A stretch of 64,000 nt of DNA from Auanema rhodensis (GCA_964057225.1 OZ059896.1:20828501-20892500); one strand, 5' to 3'; numbered from the stretch's first letter, positions 39,301 to 52,515 are shown. Program-made: numbers and translations. Notes: generated from the letters alone by a model not told the origin.

Positions 39301-42300
39301 GTAGATGTTTTTAGATTCCATTTTTCAAGGCAAAGACGATAGACAATGTTATTGAACGAAAAAATTAATTCTTCAGGGTGAAAATCGAGGATATAAGTGT
39401 GAACTTATATCAGTTGATATCTCGGTGCATTTTCAAGCTAGCGCAAATCTGATAACACAGATCGACGCAGCTTAAAAATCCGCATCGAATGCACTATACT
39501 ACATTGAGAAACGCTTGATACAAAAATTAGTTATGATCGTTTGAAAAATGATGCATTAGTGTATGTTGAGTTTCCATGTACACTCAACATTGCTTCCAAA
39601 AACATTTTGACAAAAATTTTTTCGAAAAATTTCAAAATAATTTAGCAAAAAGTAGATGTTTTTAGATTCCATTTTTCAAGGCAAAGACGATAGACAATGT
39701 TATTCAACGAAAAAATTAATTCTTCAGGGTGAAAATCGAGGATATAAGTGTGAACTTATATCAGTTGATATCTCGGTGCATTTTTAAGCTAGCGCAAATC
39801 TGATAACACAGATCGACGCAGCTTAAAAATCCGCATCGAATGCACTATACTACATTGAGAAACGCTTAATACACAAATTAGTTATGATCGTTTGAAAAAT
39901 GATGCATTAGTGTATGTTGAGTTTCCATGTACACTCAACATTGCTTCCAAAAACAGTTTGACAAAAATTTTTTCGAAAAATTTCAAAATAATTTAGCAAA
40001 ATGTAGATGTTTTTAGATTTCTTTTTTCAAGGCAAAGACGATGGACAATGTTATTCAACGAAAAAATTAATTCTTCAGGGTGAAAATCGAGGATATAAGT
40101 GTGAACTTATATCAGTTGATATCTCGGTGCATTTTTAAGCTAGCGCAAATCTGATAACACAGATCGACGCAGCTTAAAAATCCGCATCGAATGCACTATA
40201 CTACATCAAGAAACGCTTGATACAAAAATTAGTTATGATCGTTTGAAAAATGATGCATTAGTGTATGTTGAGTTTCCATGTACACTCAACATTGCTTCCA
40301 AAAACATTTTGACAAAAATTTTTTCGAAAAATTTCAAAATAATTTAGCAAGAAGTAGATGTTTTTAGATTTCTTTTTTCAAGGCAAAGACGATGGACAAT
40401 GTTATTCAACGAAAAAATTAATTCTTCAGGGTGAAAATCGAGGATATAAGTGTGAACTTATATCAGTTGATATCTCGGTGCATTTTTAAGCTAGCGCAAA
40501 TCTGATAACACAGATCGACGCAGCTTAAAAATCCGCATCGAATGCACTATACTACATTGAGAAACGCTTGATACAAAAATTAGTTATGATCGTTTGAAAA
40601 ATGATGCATTAGTGTATGTTGAGTTTCCATGTACACTCAACATTGCTTCCAAAAACATTTTGACAAAAATTTTTTCGAAAAATTTCAAAATAATTTAGCA
40701 AAAAGTAGATGTTTTTAGATTCCTTTTTTCAAGGCAAAGACGATAGACAATGTTATTCAACGAAAAAATTAATTCTTCAGGGTGAAAATCGAGGATATAA
40801 GTGTGAACTTATATCAGTTGATATCTCGGTGCATTTCTAAGCTAGCGCAAATCTGATAACACAGATCGACGCAGCTTAAAAATCCGCATGGAATGCACTA
40901 TACTACATTGAGAAACGCTTGATACAAAAATTAGTTATGATCGTTTGAAAAATGATGCATTAGTGTATGTTGAGTTTCCATGTACACTCAACATTGCTTC
41001 CAAAAACATTTTGACAAAAATTTTTTCGAAAAATTTCAAAATAATTTAGCAAAAAGTAGATGTTTTTAGATTCCATTTTTCAAGGCAAAGACGATAGACA
41101 ATGTTATTCAACGAAAAAATTAATTCTTCAGGGTGAAAATCGAGGATATAAGTGTGAACTTATATCAGTTGATATCTCGGTGCATTTTTAAGCTAGCGCA
41201 AATCTGATAACACAGATCGACGCAGCTTAAAAATCCGCATCGAATGCACTATACTACATTGAGAAACGCTTAATACACAAATTAGTTATGATCGTTTGAA
41301 AAATGATGCATTAGTGTATGTTGAGTTTCCATGTACACTCAACATTGCTTCCAAAAACAGTTTGACAAAAATTTTTTCGAAAAATTTCAAAATAATTTAG
41401 CAAAAAGTAGATGTTTTTAGATTTCTTTTTTCAAGGCAAAGACGATGGACAATGTTATTCAACGAAAAAATTAATTCTTCAGGGTGAAAATCGAGGATAT
41501 AAGTGTGAACTTATATCAGTTGATATCTCGGTGCATTTTCAAGCTAGCGCAAATCTGATAACACAGATCGACGCAGCTTAAAAATCCGCATCGAATGCAC
41601 TATACTACATTGAGAAACGCTTGATACAAAAATTAGTTATGATCGTTTGAAAAATGATGCATTAGTGTATGTTGAGTTTCCATGTACACTCAACATTGCT
41701 TCCAAAAACATTTTGACAAAAATTTTTTCGAAAAATTTCAAAATAATTTAGCAAAAAGTAGATGTTTTTAGATTCCATTTTTCAAGGCAAAGACGATAGA
41801 CAATGTTATTCAACGAAAAAATTAATTCTTCAGGGTGAAAATCGAGGATATAAGTGTGAACTTATATCAGTTGATATCTCGGTGCATTTTTAAGCTAGCG
41901 CAAATCTGATAACACAGATCGACGCAGCTTAAAAATCCGCATCGAATGCACTATACTACATTGAGAAACGCTTAATACACAAATTAGTTATGATCGTTTG
42001 AAAAATGATGCATTAGTGTATGTTGAGTTTCCATGTACACTCAACATTGCTTCCAAAAACAGTTTGACAAAAATTTTTTCGAAAAATTTCAAAATAATTT
42101 AGCAAAAAGTAGATGTTTTTAGATTTCTTTTTTCAAGGCAAAGACGATGGACAATGTTATTCAACGAAAAAATTAATTCTTCAGGGTGAAAATCGAGGAT
42201 ATAAGTGTGAACTTATATCAGTTGATATCTCGGTGCATTTTTAAGCTAGCGCAAATCTGATAACACAGATCGACGCAGCTTAAAAATCCGCATCGAATGC

Positions 42301-42810
42301 ACTATACTACATCAAGAAACGCTTGATACAAAAATTAGTTATGATCGTTTGAAAAATGATGCATTAGTGTATGTTGAGTTTCCATGTACACTCAACATTG
42401 CTTCCAAAAACATTTTGACAAAAATTTTTTCGAAAAATTTCAAAATAATTTAGCAAGAAGTAGATGTTTTTAGATTTCTTTTTTCAAGGCAAAGACGATA
42501 GACAATGTTATTCAACGAAAAAATTAATTCTTCAGGGTGAAAATCGAGGATATAAGTGTGAACTTATATCAGTTGATATCTCGGTGCATTTTTAAGCTAG
42601 CGCAAATCTGATAACACAGATCGACGCAGCTTAAAAATCCGCATCGAATGCACTATACTACATTGAGAAACGCTTGATACAAAAATTAGTTATGATCGTT
42701 TGAAAAATGATGCATTAGTGTATGTTGAGTTTCCATGTACACTCAACATTGCTTCCAAAAACATTTTGACAAAAATTTTTTCGAAAAATTTCAAAATAAT
42801 TTAGCAAGAA
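39301..42810 (+). repeat. Array region 9: mixed monomers related to 49831-51234
   Basis: Ten monomers. 39301 has a private TTATTGAACG. The run 40705-42108 has the order TTCCTTTTTTC with A41 and C133; A217/C223 with G305; TTTCTT/G41/C134; A217/C223 with G305. The same order occurs at 49831-51234, 9126 bp (26 monomers) away. 40705 has a private GCATGGAATG. 42109 (CATCAAG, G349) and 42460 (TTTCTT with A41, G349) resemble 44917 and 45268 at the end of the first octamer. Confidence 0.78.
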
Positions 42811-45800
42811 GTAGATGTTTTTAGATTCCATTTTTCAAGGCAAAGACGATAGACAATGTTATTCAACGAAAAAATTAATTCTTCAGGGTGAAAATCGAGG
42901 ATATATGTGTGAACTTATATCAGTTGATATCTCGGTGCATTTTTAAGCTAGCGCAAATCTGATAACACAGATCAACGCAGCTTAAAAATCCACATCGAAT
43001 GCACTTTACTACATTGAGAAACGCTTGATACAAAAATTAGTTATGATCGTTTGAAAAATGATGCATTAGTGTATGTTGAGTTTCCATGTACACTCAACAT
43101 TGCTTCCAAAAACATTTTGACAAAAATTTTTTCGAAAAATTTCAAAATAATTTAGCAAAAAGTAGATGTTTTTAGATTCCATTTTTCAAGGCAAAGACGA
43201 TAGACAATGTTATTCAACGAAAAAATTAATTCTTCAGGGTGAAAATCGAGGATATAAGTATGAACTTATATCAGTTGATATCTCGGTGCATTTTTAAGCT
43301 AGCGCAAATCTGATAACACAGATCGACGCAGCTTAAAAATCCGCATCGAATGCACTATACTACATTGAGAAACGCTTAATACACAAATTAGTTATGATCG
43401 TTTGAAAAATGATGCATTAGTGTATGTTGAGTTTCCATGTACACTCAACATTGCTTCCAAAAACAGTTTGACAAAAATTTTTTCGAAAAATTTCAAAATA
43501 ATTTAGCAAAAAGTAGATGTTTTTAGATTTCTTTTTTCAAGGCAAAGACGATGGACTATGTTATTCAACGAAAAAATTAATTCTTCAGGGTGAAAATCGA
43601 GGATATAAGTGTGAACTTATATCAGTTGATATCTCGGTGCATTTTTAAGCTAGCGCAAATCTGATAACACAGATCGACGCAGCTTAAAAATCCGCATCGA
43701 ATGCACTATACTACATCAAGAAACGCTTGATACAAAAATTAGTTATGATCGTTTGAAAAATGATGCATTAGTGTATGTTGAGTTTCCATGTACACTCAAC
43801 ATTGCTTCCAAAAACATTTTGACAAAAATTTTTTCGAAAAATTTCAAAATAATTTAGCAAGAAGTAGATGTTTTTAGATTTCTTTTTTCAAGGCAAAGAC
43901 GATGGACAATGTTATTCAACGAAAAAATTAATTCTTCAGGGTGAAAATCGAGGATATAAGTGTGAACTTATATCAGTTGATATCTCGGTGCATTTTTAAG
44001 CTAGCGCAAATCTGATAACACAGATCGACGCAGCTTAAAAATCCGCATCGAATGCACTATACTACATTGAGAAACGCTTGATACAAAAATTAGTTATGAT
44101 CGTTTGAAAAATGATGCATTAGTGTATGTTGAGTTTCCATGTACACTCAACATTGCTTCCAAAAACATTTTGACAAAAATTTTTTCGAAAAATTTCAAAA
44201 TAATTTAGCAAGAAGTAGATGTTTTTAGATTCCATTTTTCAAGGCAAAGACGATAGACAATGTTATTCAACGAAAAAATTAATTCTTCAGGGTGAAAATC
44301 GAGGATATAAGTGTGAACTTATATCAGTTGATATCTCGGTGCATTTTTAAGCTAGCGCAAATCTGATAACACAGATCGACGCAGCTTAAAAATCCACATC
44401 GAATGCACTTTACTACATTGAGAAACGCTTGATACAAAAATTAGTTATGATCGTTTGAAAAATGATGCATTAGTGTATGTTGAGTTTCCATGTACACTCA
44501 ACATTGCTTCCAAAAACATTTTGACAAAAATTTTTTCGAAAAATTCCAAAATAATTTAGCAAAAAGTAGATGTTTTTAGATTCCTTTTTTCAAGGCAAAG
44601 ACGATGGACAATGTTATTCAACGAAAAAATTAATTCTTCAGGGTGAAAATCGAGGATATAAGTGTGAACTTATATCAGTTGATATCTCGGTGCATTTCTA
44701 AGCTAGCGCAAATCTGATAACACAGATCGACGCAGCTTAAAAATTCGCATCGAATGCACTATACTACATTGAGAAACGCTTGATACAAAAATTAGTTATG
44801 ATCGTTTGAAAAATGATGCATTAGTGTATGTTGAGTTTCCATGTACACTCAACATTGCTTCCAAAAACATTTTGACAAAAATTTTTTCGAAAAATTTCAA
44901 AATAATTTAGCAAAAAGTAGATGTTTTTAGATTCCATTTTTCAAGGCAAAGACGATAGACAATGTTATTCAACGAAAAAATTAATTCTTCAGGGTGAAAA
45001 TCGAGGATATAAGTGTGAACTTATATCAGTTGATATCTCGGTGCATTTTTAAGCTAGCGCAAATCTGATAACACAGATCGACGCAGCTTAAAAATCCGCA
45101 TCGAATGCACTATACTACATCAAGAAACGCTTGATACAAAAATTAGTTATGATCGTTTGAAAAATGATGCATTAGTGTATGTTGAGTTTCCATGTACACT
45201 CAACATTGCTTCCAAAAACATTTTGACAAAAATTTTTTCGAAAAATTTCAAAATAATTTAGCAAGAAGTAGATGTTTTTAGATTTCTTTTTTCAAGGCAA
45301 AGACGATAGACAATGTTATTCAACGAAAAAATTAATTCTTCAGGGTGAAAATCGAGGATATAAGTGTGAACTTATATCAGTTGATATCTCGGTGCATTTT
45401 TAAGCTAGCGCAAATCTGATAACACAGATCGACGCAGCTTAAAAATCCGCATCGAATGCACTATACTACATTGAGAAACGCTTGATACAAAAATTAGTTA
45501 TGATCGTTTGAAAAATGATGCATTAGTGTATGTTGAGTTTCCATGTACACTCAACATTGCTTCCAAAAACATTTTGACAAAAATTTTTTCGAAAAATTTC
45601 AAAATAATTTAGCAAGAAGTAGATGTTTTTAGATTCCATTTTTCAAGGCAAAGACGATAGACAATGTTATTCAACGAAAAAATTAATTCTTCAGGGTGAA
45701 AATCGAGGATATATGTGTGAACTTATATCAGTTGATATCTCGGTGCATTTTTAAGCTAGCGCAAATCTGATAACACAGATCAACGCAGCTTAAAAATCCA

Positions 45801-47724
45801 CATCGAATGCACTTTACTACATTGAGAAACGCTTGATACAAAAATTAGTTATGATCGTTTGAAAAATGATGCATTAGTGTATGTTGAGTTTCCATGTACA
45901 CTCAACATTGCTTCCAAAAACATTTTGACAAAAATTTTTTCGAAAAATTTCAAAATAATTTAGCAAAAAGTAGATGTTTTTAGATTCCATTTTTCAAGGC
46001 AAAGACGATAGACAATGTTATTCAACGAAAAAATTAATTCTTCAGGGTGAAAATCGAGGATATAAGTGTGAACTTATATCAGTTGATATCTCGGTGCATT
46101 TTTAAGCTAGCGCAAATCTGATAACACAGATCGACGCAGCTTAAAAATCCGCATCGAATGCACTATACTACATTGAGAAACGCTTAATACACAAATTAGT
46201 TATGATCGTTTGAAAAATGATGCATTAGTGTATGTTGAGTTTCCATGTACACTCAACATTGCTTCCAAAAACAGTTTGACAAAAATTTTTTCGAAAAATT
46301 TCAAAATAATTTAGCAAAAAGTAGATGTTTTTAGATTTCTTTTTTCAAGGCAAAGACGATGGACAATGTTATTCAACGAAAAAATTAATTCTTCAGGGTG
46401 AAAATCGAGGATATAAGTGTGAACTTATATCAGTTGATATCTCGGTGCATTTTTAAGCTAGCGCAAATCTGATAACACAGATCGACGCAGCTTAAAAATC
46501 CGCATCGAATGCACTATACTACATCAAGAAACGCTTGATACAAAAATTAGTTATGATCGTTTGAAAAATGATGCATTAGTGTATGTTGAGTTTCCATGTA
46601 CACTCAACATTGCTTCCAAAAACATTTTGACAAAAATTTTTTCGAAAAATTTCAAAATAATTTAGCAAGAAGTAGATGTTTTTAGATTTCTTTTTTCAAG
46701 GCAAAGACGATGGACAATGTTATTCAACGAAAAAATTAATTCTTCAGGGTGAAAATCGAGGATATAAGTGTGAACTTATATCAGTTGATATCTCGGTGCA
46801 TTTTTAAGCTAGCGCAAATCTGATAACACAGATCGACGCAGCTTAAAAATCCGCATCGAATGCACTATACTACATTGAGAAACGCTTGATACAAAAATTA
46901 GTTATGATCGTTTGAAAAATGATGCATTAGTGTATGTTGAGTTTCCATGTACACTCAACATTGCTTCCAAAAACATTTTGACAAAAATTTTTTCGAAAAA
47001 TTTCAAAATAATTTAGCAAGAAGTAGATGTTTTTAGATTCCATTTTTCAAGGCAAAGACGATAGACAATGTTATTCAACGAAAAAATTAATTCTTCAGGG
47101 TGAAAATCGAGGATATAAGTGTGAACTTATATCAGTTGATATCTCGGTGCATTTTTAAGCTAGCGCAAATCTGATAACACAGATCGACGCAGCTTAAAAA
47201 TCCACATCGAATGCACTTTACTACATTGAGAAACGCTTGATACAAAAATTAGTTATGATCGTTTGAAAAATGATGCATTAGTGTATGTTGAGTTTCCATG
47301 TACACTCAACATTGCTTCCAAAAACATTTTGACAAAAATTTTTTCGAAAAATTCCAAAATAATTTAGCAAAAAGTAGATGTTTTTAGATTCCTTTTTTCA
47401 AGGCAAAGACGATGGACAATGTTATTCAACGAAAAAATTAATTCTTCAGGGTGAAAATCGAGGATATAAGTGTGAACTTATATCAGTTGATATCTCGGTG
47501 CATTTCTAAGCTAGCGCAAATCTGATAACACAGATCGACGCAGCTTAAAAATTCGCATCGAATGCACTATACTACATTGAGAAACGCTTGATACAAAAAT
47601 TAGTTATGATCGTTTGAAAAATGATGCATTAGTGTATGTTGAGTTTCCATGTACACTCAACATTGCTTCCAAAAACATTTTGACAAAAATTTTTTCGAAA
47701 AATTTCAAAATAATTTAGCAAAAA
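42811..47724 (+). repeat. Octameric higher-order repeat, 2808 bp, one full and one partial copy
   Basis: Monomers 42811 and 45619, 8 x 351 bp apart, share ATCAACGCAG, A182 and T196 (GCACTTTAC); 42811 is the first T196 copy in the window. The next five monomers match in order: A217/C223 with G305 (43162, 45970); CATCAAG (43513, 46321); ATTGAG with G349 (43864, 46672); T196 with AAATTCCAAAAT (44215, 47023); C133 with AAATTCGCATC (44566, 47374). The copies then diverge: 44917 has CATCAAG, whereas 47725 has C134 and ATTGAG. Private changes are AAGTATGAAC in 43162 and GGACTATG in 43513. Confidence 0.9.
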
Positions 47725-49128
47725 GTAGATGTTTTTAGATTCCATTTTTCAAGGCAAAGACGATAGACAATGTTATTCAACGAAAAAATTAATTCTTCAG
47801 GGTGAAAATCGAGGATATAAGTGTGAACTTATATCAGTTGATATCTCGGTGCATTTTCAAGCTAGCGCAAATCTGATAACACAGATCGACGCAGCTTAAA
47901 AATCCGCATCGAATGCACTATACTACATTGAGAAACGCTTGATACAAAAATTAGTTATGATCGTTTGAAAAATGATGCATTAGTGTATGTTGAGTTTCCA
48001 TGTACACTCAACATTGCTTCCAAAAACATTTTGACAAAAATTTTTTCGAAAAATTTCAAAATAATTTAGCAAAAAGTAGATGTTTTTAGATTCCATTTTT
48101 CAAGGCAAAGACGATAGACAATGTTATTCAACGAAAAAATTAATTCTTCAGGGTGAAAATCAAGGATATAAGTGTGAACTTATATCAGTTGATATCTCGG
48201 TGCATTTTTAAGCTAGCGCAAATCTGATAACACAGATCGACGCAGCTTAAAAATCCACATCGAATGCACTTTACTACATTGAGAAACGCTTGATACAAAA
48301 ATTAGTTATGATCGTTTGAAAAATGATGCATTAGTGTATGTTGAGTTTCCATGTACACTCAACATTGCTTCCAAAAACATTTTGACAAAAATTTTTTCGA
48401 AAAATTCCAAAATAATTTAGCAAAAAGTAGATGTTTTTAGATTCCTTTTTTCAAGGCAAAGACGATGGACAATGTTATTCAACGAAAAAATTAATTCTTC
48501 AGGGTGAAAATCGAGGATATAAGTGTGAACTTATATCAGTTGATATCTCGGTGCATTTCTAAGCTAGCGCAAATCTGATAACACAGATCGACGCAGCTTA
48601 AAAATTCGCATCGAATGCACTATACTACATTGAGAAACGCTTGATACAAAAATTAGTTATGATCGTTTGAAAAATGATGCATTAGTGTATGTTGAGTTTC
48701 CATGTACACTCAACATTGCTTCCAAAAACATTTTGACAAAAATTTTTTCGAAAAATTTCAAAATAATTTAGCAAAAAGTAGATGTTTTTAGATTCCATTT
48801 TTCAAGGCAAAGACGATAGACAATGTTATTCAACGAAAAAATTAATTCTTCAGGGTGAAAATCGAGGATATAAGTGTGAACTTATATCAGTTGATATCTC
48901 GGTGCATTTTCAAGCTAGCGCAAATCTGATAACACAGATCGACGCAGCTTAAAAATCCGCATCGAATGCACTATACTACATTGAGAAACGCTTGATACAA
49001 AAATTAGTTATGATCGTTTGAAAAATGATGCATTAGTGTATGTTGAGTTTCCATGTACACTCAACATTGCTTCCAAAAACATTTTGACAAAAATTTTTTC
49101 GAAAAATTTCAAAATAATTTAGCAAAAA
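47023..49128 (+). repeat. Trimeric higher-order repeat, 1053 bp, two copies
   Basis: 47023-48075 is repeated as 48076-49128. Each has a T196 copy with AAATTCCAAAAT, a C133 copy with AAATTCGCATC, and a C134 copy with CTTGAT. The only difference I noticed is AAAATCAAGG in 48076 where 47023 has AAAATCGAGG. The first two monomers overlap the partial second octamer, so the trimer seems to have formed from its end. Confidence 0.9.
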
Positions 49129-51585
49129 GTAGATGTTTTTAGATTCCATTTTTCAAGGCAAAGACGATAGACAATGTTATTCAACGAAAAAATTAATTCT
49201 TCAGGGTGAAAATCGAGGATATAAGTGTGAACTTATATCAGTTGATATCTCGGTGCATTTTTAAGCTAGCGCAAATCTGATAACACAGATCGACGCAGCT
49301 TAAAAATCCGCATCGAATGCACTATACTACATTGAGAAACGCTTAATACACAAATTAGTTATGATCGTTTGAAAAATGATGCATTAGTGTATGTTGAGTT
49401 TCCATGTACACTCAACATTGCTTCCAAAAACATTTTGACAAAAATTTTTTCGAAAAATTTCAAAATAATTTAGCAAGAAGTAGATGTTTTTAGATTTCTT
49501 TTTTCAAGGCAAAGACGATGGACAATGTTATTCAACGAAAAAATTAATTCTTCAGGGTGAAAATCGAGGATATAAGTGTGAACTTATATCAGTTGATATC
49601 TCGGTGCATTTCTAAGCTAGCGCAAATCTGATAACACAGATCGACGCAGCTTAAAAATCCGCATCGAATGCACTATACTACATTGAGAAACGCTTGATAC
49701 AAAAATTAGTTATGATCGTTTGAAAAATGATGCATTAGTGTATGTTGAGTTTCCATGTACACTCAACATTGCTTCCAAAAACATTTTGACAAAAATTTTT
49801 TCGAAAAATTTCAAAATAATTTAGCAAAAAGTAGATGTTTTTAGATTCCTTTTTTCAAGGCAAAGACGATAGACAATGTTATTCAACGAAAAAATTAATT
49901 CTTCAGGGTGAAAATCGAGGATATAAGTGTGAACTTATATCAGTTGATATCTCGGTGCATTTCTAAGCTAGCGCAAATCTGATAACACAGATCGACGCAG
50001 CTTAAAAATCCGCATCGAATGCACTATACTACATTGAGAAACGCTTGATACAAAAATTAGTTATGATCGTTTGAAAAATGATGCATTAGTGTATGTTGAG
50101 TTTCCATGTACACTCAACATTGCTTCCAAAAACATTTTGACAAAAATTTTTTCGAAAAATTTCAAAATAATTTAGCAAAAAGTAGATGTTTTTAGATTCC
50201 ATTTTTCAAGGCAAAGACGATAGACAATGTTATTCAACGAAAAAATTAATTCTTCAGGGTGAAAATCGAGGATATAAGTGTGAACTTATATCAGTTGATA
50301 TCTCGGTGCATTTTTAAGCTAGCGCAAATCTGATAACACAGATCGACGCAGCTTAAAAATCCGCATCGAATGCACTATACTACATTGAGAAACGCTTAAT
50401 ACACAAATTAGTTATGATCGTTTGAAAAATGATGCATTAGTGTATGTTGAGTTTCCATGTACACTCAACATTGCTTCCAAAAACAGTTTGACAAAAATTT
50501 TTTCGAAAAATTTCAAAATAATTTAGCAAAAAGTAGATGTTTTTAGATTTCTTTTTTCAAGGCAAAGACGATGGACAATGTTATTCAACGAAAAAATTAA
50601 TTCTTCAGGGTGAAAATCGAGGATATAAGTGTGAACTTATATCAGTTGATATCTCGGTGCATTTTCAAGCTAGCGCAAATCTGATAACACAGATCGACGC
50701 AGCTTAAAAATCCGCATCGAATGCACTATACTACATTGAGAAACGCTTGATACAAAAATTAGTTATGATCGTTTGAAAAATGATGCATTAGTGTATGTTG
50801 AGTTTCCATGTACACTCAACATTGCTTCCAAAAACATTTTGACAAAAATTTTTTCGAAAAATTTCAAAATAATTTAGCAAAAAGTAGATGTTTTTAGATT
50901 CCATTTTTCAAGGCAAAGACGATAGACAATGTTATTCAACAAAAAAATTAATTCTTCAGGGTGAAAATCGAGGATATAAGTGTGAACTTATATCAGTTGA
51001 TATCTCGGTGCATTTTTAAGCTAGCGCAAATCTGATAACACAGATCGACGCAGCTTAAAAATCCGCATCGAATGCACTATACTACATTGAGAAACGCTTA
51101 ATACACAAATTAGTTATGATCGTTTGAAAAATGATGCATTAGTGTATGTTGAGTTTCCATGTACACTCAACATTGCTTCCAAAAACAGTTTGACAAAAAT
51201 TTTTTCGAAAAATTTCAAAATAATTTAGCAAAAAGTAGATGTTTTTAGATTTCTTTTTTCAAGGCAAAGACGATGGACAATGTTATTCAACGAAAAAATT
51301 AATTCTTCAGGGTGAAAATCGAGGATATAAGTGTGAACTTATATCAGTTGATATCTCGGTGCATTTTTAAGCTAGCGCAAATCTGATAACACAGATCGAC
51401 GCAGCTTAAAAATCCGCATCGAATGCACTATACTACATTGAGAAACGCTTGATACAAAAATTAGTTATGATCGTTTGAAAAATGATGCATTAGTGTATGT
51501 TGAGTTTCCATGTACACTCAACATTGCTTCCAAAAACATTTTGACAAAAATTTTTTCGAAAAATTTCAAAATAATTTAGCAAGAA
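49129..51585 (+). repeat. Array region 12: mixed monomers between trimer and nonamer
   Basis: Seven monomers. 49129 (A217/C223 with T305 and G349) and 49480 (TTTCTT, C133) are repeated at 58957 and 59308. 49831-51234 repeats the order seen at 40705-42108. 50884 carries a private CAACAAAAAAATT in place of CAACGAAAAAATT. 51235 has TTTCTT, ATTGAG and G349 and leads into the nonamer. Confidence 0.78.
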
Positions 51586-52335
51586 GTAGATGTTTTTAGA
51601 TTCCATTTTTCAAGGCAAAGACGATAGACAATGTTATTCAACGAAAAAATTAATTCTTCAGGGTGAAAATCGAGGATATATGTGTGAACTTATATCAGTT
51701 GATATCTCGGTGCATTTTTAAGCTAGCGCAAATCTGATAACACAGATCGACGCAGCTTAAAAATCCACATCGAATGCACTTTACTACATTGAGAAACGCT
51801 TGATACAAAAATTAGTTATGATCGTTTGAAAAATGATGCATTAGTGTATGTTGAGTTTCCATGTACACTCAACATTGCTTCCAAAAACATTTTGACAAAA
51901 ATTTTTTCGAAAAATTTCAAAATAATTTAGCGAAAAGTAGATGTTTTTAGATTCCATTTTTCAAGGCAAAGACGATAGACAATGTTATTCAACGAAAAAA
52001 TTAATTCTTCAGGGTGAAAATCGAGGATATAAGTGTGAACTTATATCAGTTGATATCTCGGTGCATTTTTAAGCTAGCGCAAATCTGATAACACAGATCG
52101 ACGCAGCTTAAAAATCCGCATCGAATGCACTATACTACATTGAGAAACGCTTAATACACAAATTAGTTATGATCGTTTGAAAAATGATGCATTAGTGTAT
52201 GTTGAGTTTCCATGTACACTCAACATTGCTTCCAAAAACAGTTTGACAAAAATTTTTTCGAAAAATTTCAAAATAATTTAGCAAAAAGTAGATGTTTTTA
52301 GATTTCTTTTTTCAAGGCAAAGACGATGGACAATG

Positions 52336-52347
52336 TTATTCAACGAA
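52336..52347 (-). other. Weak partial likeness to the mammalian CENP-B box (monomer 49-60)
   Basis: The minus strand reads TTCGTTGAATAA. It matches the TTCGNNNNA half of the mammalian CENP-B box consensus, but the CGGG half is missing (it reads ACAT). Short AT-rich motifs match by chance, and CENP-B boxes are not expected outside certain lineages. It is listed only as a site to test. Confidence 0.2.
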
Positions 52348-52376
52348 AAAATTAATTCTTCAGGGTGAAAATCGAG

Positions 52377-52398
52377 GATATAAGTGTGAACTTATATC
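52377..52398. other. Inverted repeat 1: 9-bp arms, 4-nt loop (monomer 90-111)
   Basis: GATATAAGT and ACTTATATC are perfect reverse complements around GTGA. The element is perfect in A96 copies. In T96 copies (ATATATGTG) the 96-105 pair becomes a T-T mismatch. It could form a short hairpin in RNA or single-stranded DNA, or be a dyad binding site. The position given is in the reference monomer; the element recurs in each copy. Confidence 0.85.
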
Positions 52399-52415
52399 AG
52401 TTGATATCTCGGTGC

Positions 52416-52466
52416 ATTTTTAAGCTAGCGCAAATCTGATAACACAGATCGACGCAGCTTAAAAAT
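52416..52466. other. Inverted repeat 2: nested 51-nt hairpin (monomer 129-179)
   Basis: The outer arms ATTTTTAAGCT (129-139) and AGCTTAAAAAT (169-179) are perfect 11-bp complements. Inside them, GCG (141-143) pairs with CGC (166-168) after a bulged A140. Then comes a 3 x 3 internal loop, and ATCTG (147-151) pairs with CAGAT (158-162) around a 6-nt loop. GTGC (125-128) and GCAC (191-194) could extend it across an 11-nt bulge. C133, C134, the four-A deletion and A160 each weaken it in particular subtypes, and I saw no compensating changes. Confidence 0.85.
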
Positions 52467-52489
52467 CCGCATCGAATGCACTATACTAC

Positions 52490-52506
52490 ATCAAGAAACG
52501 CTTGAT
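52490..52506. other. Inverted repeat 3: 6-bp stem, 5-nt loop, with pairing-preserving variants (monomer 203-219)
   Basis: In this copy ATCAAG and CTTGAT pair perfectly around AAACG. The other common forms are ATTGAG/CTTGAT (two G-T pairs) and ATTGAG/CTTAAT (one G-T pair). Monomer 8771 has ATTGAG/CTCGAT (one G-T pair). The forbidden combination C205 with A217 was not seen. Monomer 6665 (ATCAAA) is the one exception I noticed, and it loses the innermost pair. Confidence 0.75.
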
Positions 52507-52515
52507 ACAAAAATT

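Noticed and set aside
52336-52347. True CENP-B box
   Set aside because: Only the TTCGNNNNA half is present; the CGGG half needed for binding is absent in every copy.
52354-52371. Hammerhead ribozyme, as found in some animal satellites
   Set aside because: The minus strand has CTGAAGA, which fits CUGANGA, and the plus strand has CTGATAA nearby. Neither is followed at the right distance by a stem II and GAAA, and no matching cleavage triplet with stems I and III was seen.
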